Virus record (IMG/VR): IMGVR_UViG_3300032523_001138
Span: 1-52,976 of that record
Length of the DNA: 52,976 bases
Strand: one strand, 5' to 3'
From: a virus
The stretch's first letter is position 1. Every line of letters starts with the position of its first letter. Below, one piece after another: positions 23,085 to 31,331 of this stretch. The position numbers and the translations under genes were made by a program. The notes under the pieces are model-generated. The model was not told where the DNA came from, did no database searches, and saw nothing but the letters and a program-made list of their open reading frames with translations.

Positions 23085-24143
23085 ATGCAATCGGAGGACA
23101 TCACGGACCTGCTGGACAAAATCGGGTGCAACCGCATTCGGCAGAATATGTCCGGCTGGGTGAACGCTTCCTGTCCGTTCGCCCCCTTCACGAAGCTGCA
23201 CAAGACGCGAGAGGACAAAAGCTCGTCCTTCGGCATCCGCATCGACGACGGTCCCAGCCACTACCGCTGCTTCACCTGCAATGCGAAAGGGTCCGTCACT
23301 GAACTGCTGACAAGGCTGCGAGCCTTGATGGTGGCGGGAGGCCACGACACCGCCGCGTTCTCCGACATCTTCCAGTGGGTGCTGGCGAAGGATCGAGACT
23401 CGCTGTCCTCGACCGACCTGCTGAAAGCCGCTTTGGAGCGGGCAGAGAAGCGCCCAACGGGTCCGATGGAAGTGGGAGGCATCCGGCTCTCCGCGAAGAC
23501 CGCACAGGCGGCGCTTGGCTACGCCTACGACGTGCCGGAGACTGTGCTGGCCGAGTCGGACCTGTCTGATTTTTCTGAGCTAGACGGGGATTCGTTCGAC
23601 TACCTCAAGTCACGCGGGCTCGACGAGAAGTCGATTGCAGATTGGGAGTTCCGCTGGCATCGGATGGCCCGGCGAATCGCCATCCCCATCCGCGACTGCA
23701 AAAAAAGACTCGTGGGCATATCGGGTCGTTCACTTGAAGGGGAGAGCAAACGAAAGTTTTTGCATTCCCTCGGGTTCCAGCGCGACCGCTATCTCTACGG
23801 GGAGGTCCGTCTGAAGGAGGGCGGCGAGGGGACAGGCGTGGTCGTCGAGGGCTTCTTCGACGCGATTCACCTCTGGCAGCACGGCTACCAAGGCGTCGCC
23901 ATCATGGGAACGCACGTCAGCCGCATTCAGATTGAGAAGCTCGTTCGCTTCTTCAAGAACCTTGTGATCCTCCCCGACGGTGACGCCCCTGGACTGGAGG
24001 CTGCAGACCGTATGAAGGACGTCCTGCTCACGCGCATCCCCACGCGCATCGCGAAGATTCCGATGAACCGCGACCCGGACGAACTGTCTGCTCTGGAGTT
24101 GGCCGAGACCCTTGGATCACCAAACTCGGTTGGAATTCACTGA
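23085..24143 (+). CDS. DNA primase (DnaG-type, CHC2 zinc finger plus Toprim)
   Basis: A 352-residue protein from ATG 23085. The N-terminus is a CHC2-type zinc-binding domain: VNASCPFAPFTKLH, then HYRCFTCNAKGSV. The C-terminal half is a Toprim domain: GVVVEGFFDAIHLWQHG (catalytic Glu) and LVILPDGDAPGLEAADRM (DxD metal site). Between them lies VARRIAIP-like sequence (MARRIAIPIRDCKKRLVGIS), as in phage primases. It lacks a helicase domain, so it is a stand-alone primase that would make RNA primers for the fork with the DnaB encoded upstream. Confidence 0.9.
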   Translation: MQSEDITDLLDKIGCNRIRQNMSGWVNASCPFAPFTKLHKTREDKSSSFGIRIDDGPSHYRCFTCNAKGSVTELLTRLRALMVAGGHDTAAFSDIFQWVLAKDRDSLSSTDLLKAALERAEKRPTGPMEVGGIRLSAKTAQAALGYAYDVPETVLAESDLSDFSELDGDSFDYLKSRGLDEKSIADWEFRWHRMARRIAIPIRDCKKRLVGISGRSLEGESKRKFLHSLGFQRDRYLYGEVRLKEGGEGTGVVVEGFFDAIHLWQHGYQGVAIMGTHVSRIQIEKLVRFFKNLVILPDGDAPGLEAADRMKDVLLTRIPTRIAKIPMNRDPDELSALELAETLGSPNSVGIH

Positions 24144-24147
24144 GACC

Positions 24148-24156
24148 CTGTTACTG
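24148..24156 (+). promoter_or_regulatory. STGTTACTS motif upstream of SSB-like gene
   Basis: CTGTTACTG, about 80 bases upstream of the preferred start at 24237 and 5 bases upstream of the alternative in-frame ATG at 24162. Confidence 0.45.
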
Positions 24157-24236
24157 CTCCGATGCTCGGGTGTCCCGACGAGCACTCAACCAAGGGACAT
24201 AGGCAAGTGCTTCCCAGACGGAAGCCGAAGGAAAAA

Positions 24237-25058
24237 ATGACAGGAAAAAGCTGGTACACGACCGGATTCTCCAAGGACTCCGGCAATGGCAAGAGCGATA
24301 TGTTCTCGTGGGATCCGGATAGGGTCTGGATGCCCGCAAAGGATTCGCGTGACTTCGTTTTCGTCGACGACGCGCCTTTTACGTTTGAGGAGCACGGGCT
24401 GAAGCTGAATGGTAGCTGGAAGAACTGGATCACCTGCCTCGCGCCGGTGATCGAAGACGGCGAGCCATGTTGCTGTCAGATTGCAGGGAAGGACACTCGC
24501 TACCGCGTCTCGATGCTGACCATCGTCGACACGTCGAAGTGGACCGACAAAAAAGGGCAGGTTCGGCAGTACGAAATCAAAGTGCTTCCCGCGAAGTACA
24601 AGACTGCCCAGAAGCTCGATAGGAAGATGGTCGACCTTGCCAAAGAGGGGAAGTCGATCATCGGGCGGCTCTATAAGGTCACGCGAGAGACTGACAAGAG
24701 TCCTGCCGTCGGCGACGACTACGAGTTCTCCCGCGAAGTGGACATGGTGAAGCTGTTCGACCTTGTGAACTACAAGGGGAAGAAACTGTCTGACCTCTAC
24801 ACGGCGGCAGACGAGAGTGCAGTGAACTACGCGAAGCTGGCGAGGATATTTGCCATCAGCAAGGGCGCTGACGGCAAGATTGTACGGAAGGTCGTTCCCT
24901 TCCGTTATGACGCCATCTACCAACCGAAGACCCCAAAAGAGGTCAAGGACATGCTCGGAGGCTTCGACGCATCCGAGAACGGCCACGACAGCCGAGGCAA
25001 CGGGAGCAGCAAAGAAAGCCACTCGACTGCCGCTGTTGACGACGAAATTCCCTTTTAG
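24237..25058 (+). CDS. single-stranded DNA-binding protein (gp32/gp2.5-like)
   Basis: A 273-residue protein; ATG 24237 has GAAGGA upstream. The body has an OB-fold-like core (WITCLAPVIEDGEPCCCQI, then RYRVSMLTIVDTSKWTDKKG and IIGRLYKVTRETDKSPAVGD) as in phage ssDNA-binding proteins. The end is decisive: a disordered, acidic Ser/Gly-rich linker closing in AAVDDEIPF, the same acidic-aromatic tip through which SSB proteins bind partners. It would coat single-stranded DNA during replication and recombination. Neighbours are the primase and the helicase genes. A second, conventional SSB is encoded at 33890-34264. Confidence 0.75.
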   Translation: MTGKSWYTTGFSKDSGNGKSDMFSWDPDRVWMPAKDSRDFVFVDDAPFTFEEHGLKLNGSWKNWITCLAPVIEDGEPCCCQIAGKDTRYRVSMLTIVDTSKWTDKKGQVRQYEIKVLPAKYKTAQKLDRKMVDLAKEGKSIIGRLYKVTRETDKSPAVGDDYEFSREVDMVKLFDLVNYKGKKLSDLYTAADESAVNYAKLARIFAISKGADGKIVRKVVPFRYDAIYQPKTPKEVKDMLGGFDASENGHDSRGNGSSKESHSTAAVDDEIPF

Positions 25059-25100
25059 AATGGAATTTGTCGCCGAGCGTAAAGCGGTTATGTTTGAAGA

Positions 25101-25538
25101 ATGACGCTCGAAAAAATCTGCTTCAAGTGCCATGTCCTCAAACCGATTGACGCTTACTACACGCACCCCCGGATGGCCGATGGCCATCTGGGGAAGTGCA
25201 AGGAGTGTACGAAACGAGATGCTCGCGCCCGTTTTGAGGAGGAGCGCCCGTACATTGCTCGATACGAGCGTGAGCGCGCCCAGACTCCTGAACGCAAACT
25301 GAAAATGGCTGAGTACCAACGACGGCGACGTGAACGCGACCCTGAAAAGTACAAGGCACGGACGGCCCTCGGAAACGCTCTGCGCGACGGTCGAGTCATC
25401 CGAGGTCCATGTGGGGTCTGCGGGACGACGTTGCGGGTGCAAGGACACCACCACGACTACTCCAAGGCGCTCGACGTCCGCTGGCTCTGTTTCAAGCATC
25501 ATCGAGAGGACGAGCATGGTCAGATCACCAACCCGTAG
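25101..25538 (+). CDS. free-standing HNH-type endonuclease with zinc finger
   Basis: A 145-residue protein. The N-terminal zinc motif KICFKCHVLKPIDAYY and LGKCKECTKRDAR matches the endonuclease VII/HNH-associated pattern (KxCxxCxxxKPxxxFY ... CKxC). The C-terminus carries CGVCGTTLRVQGHHHDYSK followed by RWLCFKHHREDEHG, the usual catalytic part of small phage HNH proteins (VxxHHxDYSKPLxVxWLCxxHH). It is likely a stand-alone homing or nicking endonuclease. It is close to, but not inside, the intein-containing helicase gene; whether it targets that intein site is unknown. Confidence 0.8.
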   Translation: MTLEKICFKCHVLKPIDAYYTHPRMADGHLGKCKECTKRDARARFEEERPYIARYERERAQTPERKLKMAEYQRRRRERDPEKYKARTALGNALRDGRVIRGPCGVCGTTLRVQGHHHDYSKALDVRWLCFKHHREDEHGQITNP

Positions 25539-25544
25539 AGACTC

Positions 25545-25784
25545 ATGCGAGTGATTGCTGTCCGTCTCCATCGCGGCCTGAACAAGATGGACGTGCTCGT
25601 TGAGTTTTCCGGTGGGCACCTCCGCATCCCCATCTCGTGGATGACCCGCCTTCCCACCGACCTGCCTCCGGCGGACTGGTACGCGTCCGTCCGTCGCGAG
25701 GTCGAGTTACACCGTGAGCGGACCTCAGCGTCGCAAGCCTCTGTGCGAGCACTGAACAACTTTATGGCGGGTCGACTGAAATGA
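25545..25784 (+). CDS. small hypothetical protein
   Basis: A 79-residue protein from ATG 25545. N-terminal beta strands (RVIAVRLHRGLNKMDVLVEF) with LRIPISWMTRLPTDLP, then a helical, basic C-terminus. This looks like a DUF2442-type or small beta-alpha protein but no family is claimed. Its stop overlaps the helicase start (ATGA at 25781), indicating coupling. Confidence 0.6.
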   Translation: MRVIAVRLHRGLNKMDVLVEFSGGHLRIPISWMTRLPTDLPPADWYASVRREVELHRERTSASQASVRALNNFMAGRLK

Positions 25785-28228
25785 AGATTGTCGTGGACGC
25801 CTACGCATGGCTCCCTGTGTCCGAGCTGACTCACATGCAGCGAAGCGCGCTCAAGGCAACCCTCACCGTCACGCCCCGAGCCTTCCCTGGGTTCCCGGGC
25901 CCTCCTCCGTCGCCGATCCATCTCTACGCCGAGAAGCCCGACTTCCTCGGTGTACCTCGGTCGTTCTTCATGACGCACAAGAAGGACCATCACGAGATTA
26001 TCGACATGACGACGTCGGGGCGTGCGGACCTGTGGGATGGACCATTCACTTTTACAGGTGATCTGCGACCCTCACAACAAGCTGCAATCGACAAGCTCAA
26101 AACCACCTTCAAACTACCATTCAACGGTGGTATTATAAAAGCGGCCCCTGGGTGGGGTAAAACGATATGTTCATGTGCCGCTATGGCACTACTAAATGTA
26201 CCAACGTTGGTTGTGGTTCATAAAGAGTTTTTGCTCAATCAATGGCGTGACCGCATCACACAGTTCCTCCCGGGCGCGAAGGTCGGCATCGTCCAGCAGG
26301 AACGATGTGAGTTTCGAGGCTACTCCGTTGCTATCGCAATGGTACACAGCTTGGTTGGCGACCGTGACTACGGTACAGACTTTTGGGAGTGGCCCGGACT
26401 GGTTGTTGTAGACGAGTGTTTCCCTGCCGGAACAAAGATTGCGTTGGCAGATGGGGCCTCAAAACCGATTGATCAGGTTGTCGTGGGGGACTCCGTCCTC
26501 AGTGCTTATGGCGAAGACACCGTGACGGATGTGATGCGTCGAGATATTCCGGTGGCGCGTATGCGCTTGGTTCGTTTCTCAGACGGTTCGGAGCAAGTCT
26601 GCACGCAAGACCATCCTTTCCTGTGCGTGGATCACGGCTGGACCCCTGCTCAAGACCTGATGGGCAAACTGGTGTTGACTGCGGCGGGTTGCTTCGATAC
26701 CATGTCTTCACATGGCACCAAAGTACAAGACTCCTCTGACGTGCGAGATATGCCTCAAACCGTCCTCAGTCCGAACAGGGCGTCGATATTGCTCTCAAGC
26801 CTGTACGGGGGAGTCCAAGCGGCGGTTGGGTCCTTATCCTCTGTGCGAGTGGTGTGGGAAGGCTCCGGTGAAGCGAGCCAGATCTCTTTTTTGCGGAGCT
26901 GTTTGTCGAGTGAATGCCGCAACGGTCCAAGCTCAACTGCGGGGTCCGGAGATGTCTCTTCGGGTTCAGGAGTGGCACAGGCTGAACCCGAACATCGCTT
27001 TGGAGGCTTCGGAGCGAATGCGTGCGCGCAACCCTATGCACTCGGAGACAACCCGGAAGAAGGTGTCCATAACGCTCCGTGCTCTGGGACATCGACCTCC
27101 AGTCCAAGGGGGGAACGGTCGCGGGCTGACCGTCCCGCAGCAGATTTTGCGGGAACGCTTAGGATCCGCGTGGGTGACCGAGTTTGTAATTCCAACACAC
27201 CAGCCTCGGAACAACCCTGCTCGGCTCCCGGGTCACTACAAGATCGACCTGGCTCAGCCGAATCACCTCCTTGCGGTGGAGCTGGACGGCACGAGTCACG
27301 GATCGATGCTGGGGCAGGAACGGGATCGCAAGAAAGACAACTGGCTGCACTCTTGCGGGTGGACCGTGTTTCGATTCCCGAACAAGCGGATCTTGACCGA
27401 CTTGGAATCAGTGTGCGCTCAGATACAGGGGAAGTTGCAGTCTTCAACCTCTCCGTGAAGAAGCACCCCTCCTACATTCTGCACGCTTCAAAAGCTGTGG
27501 TGCATAATTGTCATCGGCTGGGTGCAGAATCGTGGGGTAAAGCAGCTACTAAGTTCAATGCTAGATGGCGGTTGGGTGTCAGTGCAACACCACGTCGCAA
27601 AGATGGTGCGGAGCCTGTGTTCTTCCACCAGATCGGCCCGGTGATCTACCAGTCCGAAGAACAGCGTCTGAAGCCAAAGGTGCGCCGCGTGTGGACGGAC
27701 TTCAAGCTCGTTCAGACCCCGACGCTCAACCCAGAAATCATCTCGAAGAACGTCCTCCTCAAGTTCATGTGCGGCAACACCGCCCGCAACAAGCTGATCG
27801 TCGAGCAGATTGTGCTCGCTGTCGTCGCAGGGCGAAAGCCCATCGTCCTCTCTGAACGCCTCAACCATCTTGACCTGATGGAGGCTCTCTTCAAGCAGCA
27901 GTGGAAGACAGGGCAAACAGTTCCGGTCCCGTCGACGGGCTTCTACGTCGGCGGCATGAAGGAGGAGGAGCTAGAGGCCGCAGCGGAAGCGCAGGTGATA
28001 TTCGCGACTCGCCAGTTTGCCGAAGAGGGCCTCGACATCCCTGCTCTGGACACCATCTTCCTGACGGTGCCTTTCTCGGACGTAGACCAAGCCGTCGGGC
28101 GCATTCTGCGACCGTTTGACGGCAAGAAAGACCCTGTGGTGGTGGACATCATCGACCCGAAAGTCAGCCTATGTGTCAAGTCGGCGACCTACCGAGATCG
28201 GTTCTACAAAACGAAAGGGTGGGAGTGA
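25781..28228 (+). CDS. SF2 DNA helicase (UvsW-like) with intein in the DExH box
   Basis: An 815-residue precursor. The N-extein has a Q-like motif FTGDLRPSQQAAIDKL, Walker A AAPGWGKTICSC, and motif Ia LVVVHKEFLLNQW, then GLVVVDE. The C-extein resumes CHRLGAESWGK, so the spliced motif II reads VVVDECH. Further motifs are WRLGVSATPRRKDGAE (III), PIVLSERLNHLDLM (IV), IFATRQFAEEGLDIPALDTI (V) and VGRILRPFDGKKDPVVVDII (VI). This is the layout of UvsW/RecQ-like and XPB-like phage helicases. The extein total is 451 residues. The intein (residues 213-576) splits the catalytic DExH box, so activity needs splicing. Unusually, the intein's endonuclease is a nested gene in another frame. Confidence 0.9.
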   Translation: MKIVVDAYAWLPVSELTHMQRSALKATLTVTPRAFPGFPGPPPSPIHLYAEKPDFLGVPRSFFMTHKKDHHEIIDMTTSGRADLWDGPFTFTGDLRPSQQAAIDKLKTTFKLPFNGGIIKAAPGWGKTICSCAAMALLNVPTLVVVHKEFLLNQWRDRITQFLPGAKVGIVQQERCEFRGYSVAIAMVHSLVGDRDYGTDFWEWPGLVVVDECFPAGTKIALADGASKPIDQVVVGDSVLSAYGEDTVTDVMRRDIPVARMRLVRFSDGSEQVCTQDHPFLCVDHGWTPAQDLMGKLVLTAAGCFDTMSSHGTKVQDSSDVRDMPQTVLSPNRASILLSSLYGGVQAAVGSLSSVRVVWEGSGEASQISFLRSCLSSECRNGPSSTAGSGDVSSGSGVAQAEPEHRFGGFGANACAQPYALGDNPEEGVHNAPCSGTSTSSPRGERSRADRPAADFAGTLRIRVGDRVCNSNTPASEQPCSAPGSLQDRPGSAESPPCGGAGRHESRIDAGAGTGSQERQLAALLRVDRVSIPEQADLDRLGISVRSDTGEVAVFNLSVKKHPSYILHASKAVVHNCHRLGAESWGKAATKFNARWRLGVSATPRRKDGAEPVFFHQIGPVIYQSEEQRLKPKVRRVWTDFKLVQTPTLNPEIISKNVLLKFMCGNTARNKLIVEQIVLAVVAGRKPIVLSERLNHLDLMEALFKQQWKTGQTVPVPSTGFYVGGMKEEELEAAAEAQVIFATRQFAEEGLDIPALDTIFLTVPFSDVDQAVGRILRPFDGKKDPVVVDIIDPKVSLCVKSATYRDRFYKTKGWE
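26417..27508 (+). mobile_element. helicase intein whose endonuclease is encoded out of frame
   Basis: 364 residues in the host frame, from Cys1 (CFPAGTKIALADGAS) to KAVVHN, +1 residue Cys. Block A, block B (QVCTQDHPFLC, intact TxxH) and blocks F/G (VAVFNLSVKKHPSYILHASK, then AVVHN) are all in the host frame. Between them about 240 codons of the host frame are a Ser/Gly/Ala/Pro/Arg-rich linker with no domain character. The same bases read in the +1 frame encode a complete zinc-finger nuclease (26712-27458). Confidence 0.9.
26712..27458 (+). CDS. nested homing endonuclease gene (zinc fingers, NUMOD3-like, PD-(D/E)XK/DUF559-like)
   Basis: A 248-residue protein encoded entirely inside the helicase intein in the +1 frame. 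It starts with two treble-clef zinc motifs (LTCEICLKPSS, RYCSQACTG; PLCEWCGKAPVK, SLFCGAVCR). A NUMOD3-like stretch follows (MHSETTRKKVSITLRALG). The C-terminal nuclease domain resembles Vsr/DUF559 and EDxHD-type homing endonucleases: TEFVIPTHQ, HYKIDLAQPNHLLAVELDG, then SHGSMLG, DRKKDNWLHSCGWTVFRFPN. It begins at ATG 26712 without a strong ribosome site. It ends within the start of the intein's C-terminal splicing block. It presumably cuts intein-less alleles of the helicase gene. Confidence 0.85.
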   Translation: MAPKYKTPLTCEICLKPSSVRTGRRYCSQACTGESKRRLGPYPLCEWCGKAPVKRARSLFCGAVCRVNAATVQAQLRGPEMSLRVQEWHRLNPNIALEASERMRARNPMHSETTRKKVSITLRALGHRPPVQGGNGRGLTVPQQILRERLGSAWVTEFVIPTHQPRNNPARLPGHYKIDLAQPNHLLAVELDGTSHGSMLGQERDRKKDNWLHSCGWTVFRFPNKRILTDLESVCAQIQGKLQSSTSP

Positions 28229-28233
28229 GCGGC

Positions 28234-28283
28234 TGGAAGTCCTGTTACGTCGGTGGAAGCGCAACGATCACCCGGAGTCCCAT
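28234..28283 (+). other. short intergenic leader with weak TGTTAC element
   Basis: Between the helicase and the next gene; contains CCTGTTACGTCGG (28242-28254), a partial match to the STGTTACTS motif in the right orientation, and CCCGGAG close to the start codon. Confidence 0.3.
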
Positions 28284-28290
28284 ATGGTCC
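28280..28290 (+). promoter_or_regulatory. CCRTATGGTCC motif copy 5
   Basis: CCATATGGTCC; the start codon of the following gene (28284) lies inside the motif, so a bound protein or an RNA structure could block initiation. Confidence 0.5.
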
Positions 28291-29030
28291 CAGCCCCTTC
28301 CCCCCTCGCTGTTCCCGCTGCCATCGATAGCGCAGTGGACGCCGCCGTCGCCGACATCATCGCCGCCATCGCAGCCGTCAACGCGCAGGTGGCTGCCGCC
28401 GAAGCGGATCTGCAAAAAGCTCCCCCGGCTCCCCCTCCTCCGGAGGAACCCGTCGCGCAGCTCCCCCTCATCCCCTTCACCGTCAAGGGTGTCCTCGTGA
28501 CCACTGAGACGCACCTCTTCGAGAACGGCGTCCCCCTACTGACGCCGACAGGGCGTGCGCGGCTCAAGCCGGAAGCGCGCAAGGCCAAAAAGACATCGCA
28601 GAAAGCCGCGCCTGCCGCGCCTGCCAAGGACATCGCCACCGTAGCGGAAGCATCTCAGCAGGTGTCGATTCAGCCGGTTGTCGTTGGGACGCAGGCTCCT
28701 CCGGTCATCAAGGAGACCGTGAAGTCGATGACGGCTACGGTGACCACGGTCTACGGGAATATCGGTCTCCCCGCGTCCAAGGACGAGGAGATCGCCGTCC
28801 GCACCTTCGTCACCAACCCCGCGATGGTCGAGATCGGCTACGGCTTGACGCTCAACATCGGGAACTACGAGAGCGCTCGCATCGACGTCCGCGTCTCGCT
28901 GCCCTGCTACGTCGAGGAGACCGACCAAGCCTTCGCCTTCGCGAAGAAGTGGACCGAAGAGCGCATCCAGACCGAGGTCAAGGAGATCCGCAAGATCGCC
29001 TCTGGCACCAAAACCCACACACCGTTCTGA
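28284..29030 (+). CDS. hypothetical phage protein upstream of recombinase
   Basis: A 248-residue protein from ATG 28284; upstream in-frame ATGs overlap the helicase gene and are rejected. Residues 1-60 are Ala/Pro-rich and helical (AAIAAVNAQVAAAEADLQKA). The conserved-looking part is C-terminal: VEIGYGLTLNIGNYESARID, VRVSLPCYVEETDQAFAFAK and WTEERIQTEVKEI. This resembles a phage family with GxTxNxGNYESxRxxVxxxxP, found next to recombination genes, of unknown function. It is 12 bases upstream of the RecA-like gene and probably cotranscribed. Confidence 0.65.
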   Translation: MVPAPSPLAVPAAIDSAVDAAVADIIAAIAAVNAQVAAAEADLQKAPPAPPPPEEPVAQLPLIPFTVKGVLVTTETHLFENGVPLLTPTGRARLKPEARKAKKTSQKAAPAAPAKDIATVAEASQQVSIQPVVVGTQAPPVIKETVKSMTATVTTVYGNIGLPASKDEEIAVRTFVTNPAMVEIGYGLTLNIGNYESARIDVRVSLPCYVEETDQAFAFAKKWTEERIQTEVKEIRKIASGTKTHTPF

Positions 29031-29042
29031 ACAGAGGCATAC

Positions 29043-31331
29043 ATGGCATCGAAGAAGAAAAAGCCCGACGACGAAGTACCCGCTCCTGCGGACGCAACTT
29101 CTACGGCTGTCGACGAGGCTGTGCCCGAAACGACTGCGGACGTGATCTCAACTCGTATCAAGTCCGGCTACGACTCCAAGTCGCAGATGGGCGCGCTGCT
29201 CTCCTCAGACATCATTGCGGCGACCCTGAAAACTTACGGGAAGAAAAGTCTCATCCAAGGCTCCGAGATCAAGGCACGCAAGGTCCGCCGCATCCCGACA
29301 GGCATCTTCCCTCTTGACTACGCGCTAGAGGGTGGGTGGGCGCAAGGCGGTGTCCACACCCTGATAGGTCACAAAAGTAGCTGCAAGACCACCGTCCTCT
29401 ACAAGACTATCGGCGAGGCGCAGAAAATGTGCGCTGAGTGCTGGCAGTACATGGACCGCTGCATCTGCAAGCGCCCACGAGAGGCGGTCACCGCGTACAT
29501 CGACGTCGAAGGCGCGCTCGACTCCGCATGGGCAAGTCGCTTCTGTGACCTCGACAAAGTCGTAATCTCCGTCCCTGAGTACGCAGAGCAGACGCTGTCG
29601 ATCGGCGAGGCGCTGCTGCGCTCTGGCAAGGTCGACATGCTGATGATCGACTCCATCGCATTCCTCACCCCTGCCAAGGAGATTGAGGAAGCCATCGAGA
29701 AAGACCTGATGGGCCAGCAGGCGCGTGTGCTCGGCAAGGGCGTGCGGAAGTTCACCGCCGCGCTCAACGCCGTGATGACCGACACCGGCAAGAGACCGAC
29801 GGTCTTCTTCACCAACCAGATACGGATGAAGATCGGCGTTATGTTTGGTTGCTTCCACTATGACACGCGGGTGACTTTGGCAGACGGGGGTTCTGAGAAA
29901 ATCGGGAAGATCGTGAATCAGAAACTTCCAGTTGAAGTGCTATCGGTTGATCCGGCAACGGGTGTATGTGCTCCTGCACGGGTGACTGGTTGGCACAACA
30001 ATGGCCCCGCAGATTATTTTTTGCAGTTTGTTGTGGATGGTGTGGGCGGCAACGGACGCGCTTCCTTTGGGGTCACGCCGAACCACCACGTTTTTGTACC
30101 TGCCGGTACGGGCTGGGTAGAGCGCGAAGCAGGCACACTGTCTCCCGGAGACCTTGTCGGTCACAAGGCTTTGATCCAGTTCAGCCATGTGCAGCGACAG
30201 ATTGCCTTGGGATCCATCCTTGGGGATGGATCCCTTCGCAGAGCAGGGCGACACTATTCCCAACTACGGTTTGGTCAAGGAAAGGACCAACTAGATTATG
30301 CTCGCTGGAAAAGATCTTTGATGGGGGATTGTGTGTCTTGGGAAGGACCAGTCGGAAACAACGGTTGGGGTTTTGACTGCCGACCTTCTGCGGACATGAC
30401 CGCTGTTCTTCATGAGGCGTACTCTACCGACTCAGAATCGGGGAGGATTTTATCTAAAACAGTGCTGAACGAGCTTACTTTGTTTGGGTTAGCGGTGTGG
30501 TACATGGATGATGGTTGCTTTTCAGGTTCATACGAGCGCTGGGGGCACGGGAAAGTTGAAATCAGCGTGAAGTCGTACTCGAATGACGAGATAGCACTGC
30601 TTGCGGATTGTTTGGAACATCTGGGTGTTGGTCGGCCAACTATCACGACACAGAAATGTCTTTTGTGGTCAGGGGAACGCACGCAACATCTCCACAGACA
30701 GATCGCTAAATATATCCCTCCGTGCATGGAGCACAAACTACACCCCCGACTGCGAGGACAATTCTGCGAGCCCGAAAGCGCTCACCAAGACGACCGCTTT
30801 GTGTTGGTTCCTGTGACCGTGCAAGCGATTTACGAGAAACCTCAGTCCGGCCACCAAGATCGCTACGATCTAACTGTGGACGGGCACCATACTTACCTTG
30901 TGGATGGTGTGGCGGTTCACAACTCGCCCGAAACGGCACCCGGCGGGCTGGCCCCCGGCTTTATGTCGTGGACCGAAATGAAAATGAAGACCGGCAAGTT
31001 CAAGATGGACGACCTCGGTGAGCGCCCGCTGTACGCTGACTTTGGTTTCTCGCTCGACAAATCCAAGTCAAGCACGGCGAAAGTCGGTTACGACTACCGC
31101 ATGATGTTGTCGGACGCAGAGAGCAAGTCTCTGGGCGACTTCTACGACGAGGACTTCATACTCGATCACGCAGAGCGTAGCGGGCTCGTTACTGGTGGAG
31201 GAACGTCATGGAAGATTCTCGGGGAGACCTTCGGCAAGAAGTCGGATATCGAAAAACGGCTGGTGGCGGACCCGATCTTCAAGCGGATGTTGACGGACAT
31301 TCTGCTGAAGTCGGTCCAACAGGGAGCCTGA
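29043..31331 (+). CDS. RecA/UvsX-like recombinase with intein
   Basis: A 762-residue precursor, ATG 29043 after AGAGG. The exteins (404 residues) are a RecA-type recombinase: IPTGIFPLDYALEGGWAQGG, P-loop GHKSSCKT (109-116), DVEGALDSAWA, Walker B VDMLMIDSIAFL, and TVFFTNQIRMKIGVMFG, which continues after the intein as SPETAPGGLA (family: NQxRxKxGVMFGxPExTxGG). Cys114 replaces the usual Gly of GKT, as UvsX-type proteins also tolerate. An inserted CAECWQYMDRCICKR looks like a small zinc site not found in bacterial RecA. The intein (residues 270-627) sits just before the DNA-binding loop L2 region. It would drive strand exchange with the SSBs and the UvsW-like helicase. Confidence 0.9.
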   Translation: MASKKKKPDDEVPAPADATSTAVDEAVPETTADVISTRIKSGYDSKSQMGALLSSDIIAATLKTYGKKSLIQGSEIKARKVRRIPTGIFPLDYALEGGWAQGGVHTLIGHKSSCKTTVLYKTIGEAQKMCAECWQYMDRCICKRPREAVTAYIDVEGALDSAWASRFCDLDKVVISVPEYAEQTLSIGEALLRSGKVDMLMIDSIAFLTPAKEIEEAIEKDLMGQQARVLGKGVRKFTAALNAVMTDTGKRPTVFFTNQIRMKIGVMFGCFHYDTRVTLADGGSEKIGKIVNQKLPVEVLSVDPATGVCAPARVTGWHNNGPADYFLQFVVDGVGGNGRASFGVTPNHHVFVPAGTGWVEREAGTLSPGDLVGHKALIQFSHVQRQIALGSILGDGSLRRAGRHYSQLRFGQGKDQLDYARWKRSLMGDCVSWEGPVGNNGWGFDCRPSADMTAVLHEAYSTDSESGRILSKTVLNELTLFGLAVWYMDDGCFSGSYERWGHGKVEISVKSYSNDEIALLADCLEHLGVGRPTITTQKCLLWSGERTQHLHRQIAKYIPPCMEHKLHPRLRGQFCEPESAHQDDRFVLVPVTVQAIYEKPQSGHQDRYDLTVDGHHTYLVDGVAVHNSPETAPGGLAPGFMSWTEMKMKTGKFKMDDLGERPLYADFGFSLDKSKSSTAKVGYDYRMMLSDAESKSLGDFYDEDFILDHAERSGLVTGGGTSWKILGETFGKKSDIEKRLVADPIFKRMLTDILLKSVQQGA
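29850..30923 (+). mobile_element. RecA intein with LAGLIDADG endonuclease
   Basis: 358 residues from Cys1 (CFHYDTRVTLADGGSEKIGK) to DGVAVHN, +1 residue Ser. Block B is FGVTPNHHVFV (TxxH intact); block F is YDLTVDGHHTYLVDGVAVHN. The in-frame endonuclease has QIALGSILGDGSL and GLAVWYMDDGCF, the two LAGLIDADG-type motifs with intact acidic residues. Confidence 0.92.

Noticed and set aside
24186-25619. 477-residue minus-strand open frame
   Set aside because: Antisense to the SSB-like and HNH genes; no recognisable motifs or ribosome site.
29966-30376. Plus-strand frame inside the RecA intein as a possible third nested endonuclease
   Set aside because: No nuclease motif, and the RecA intein already has an in-frame LAGLIDADG endonuclease.
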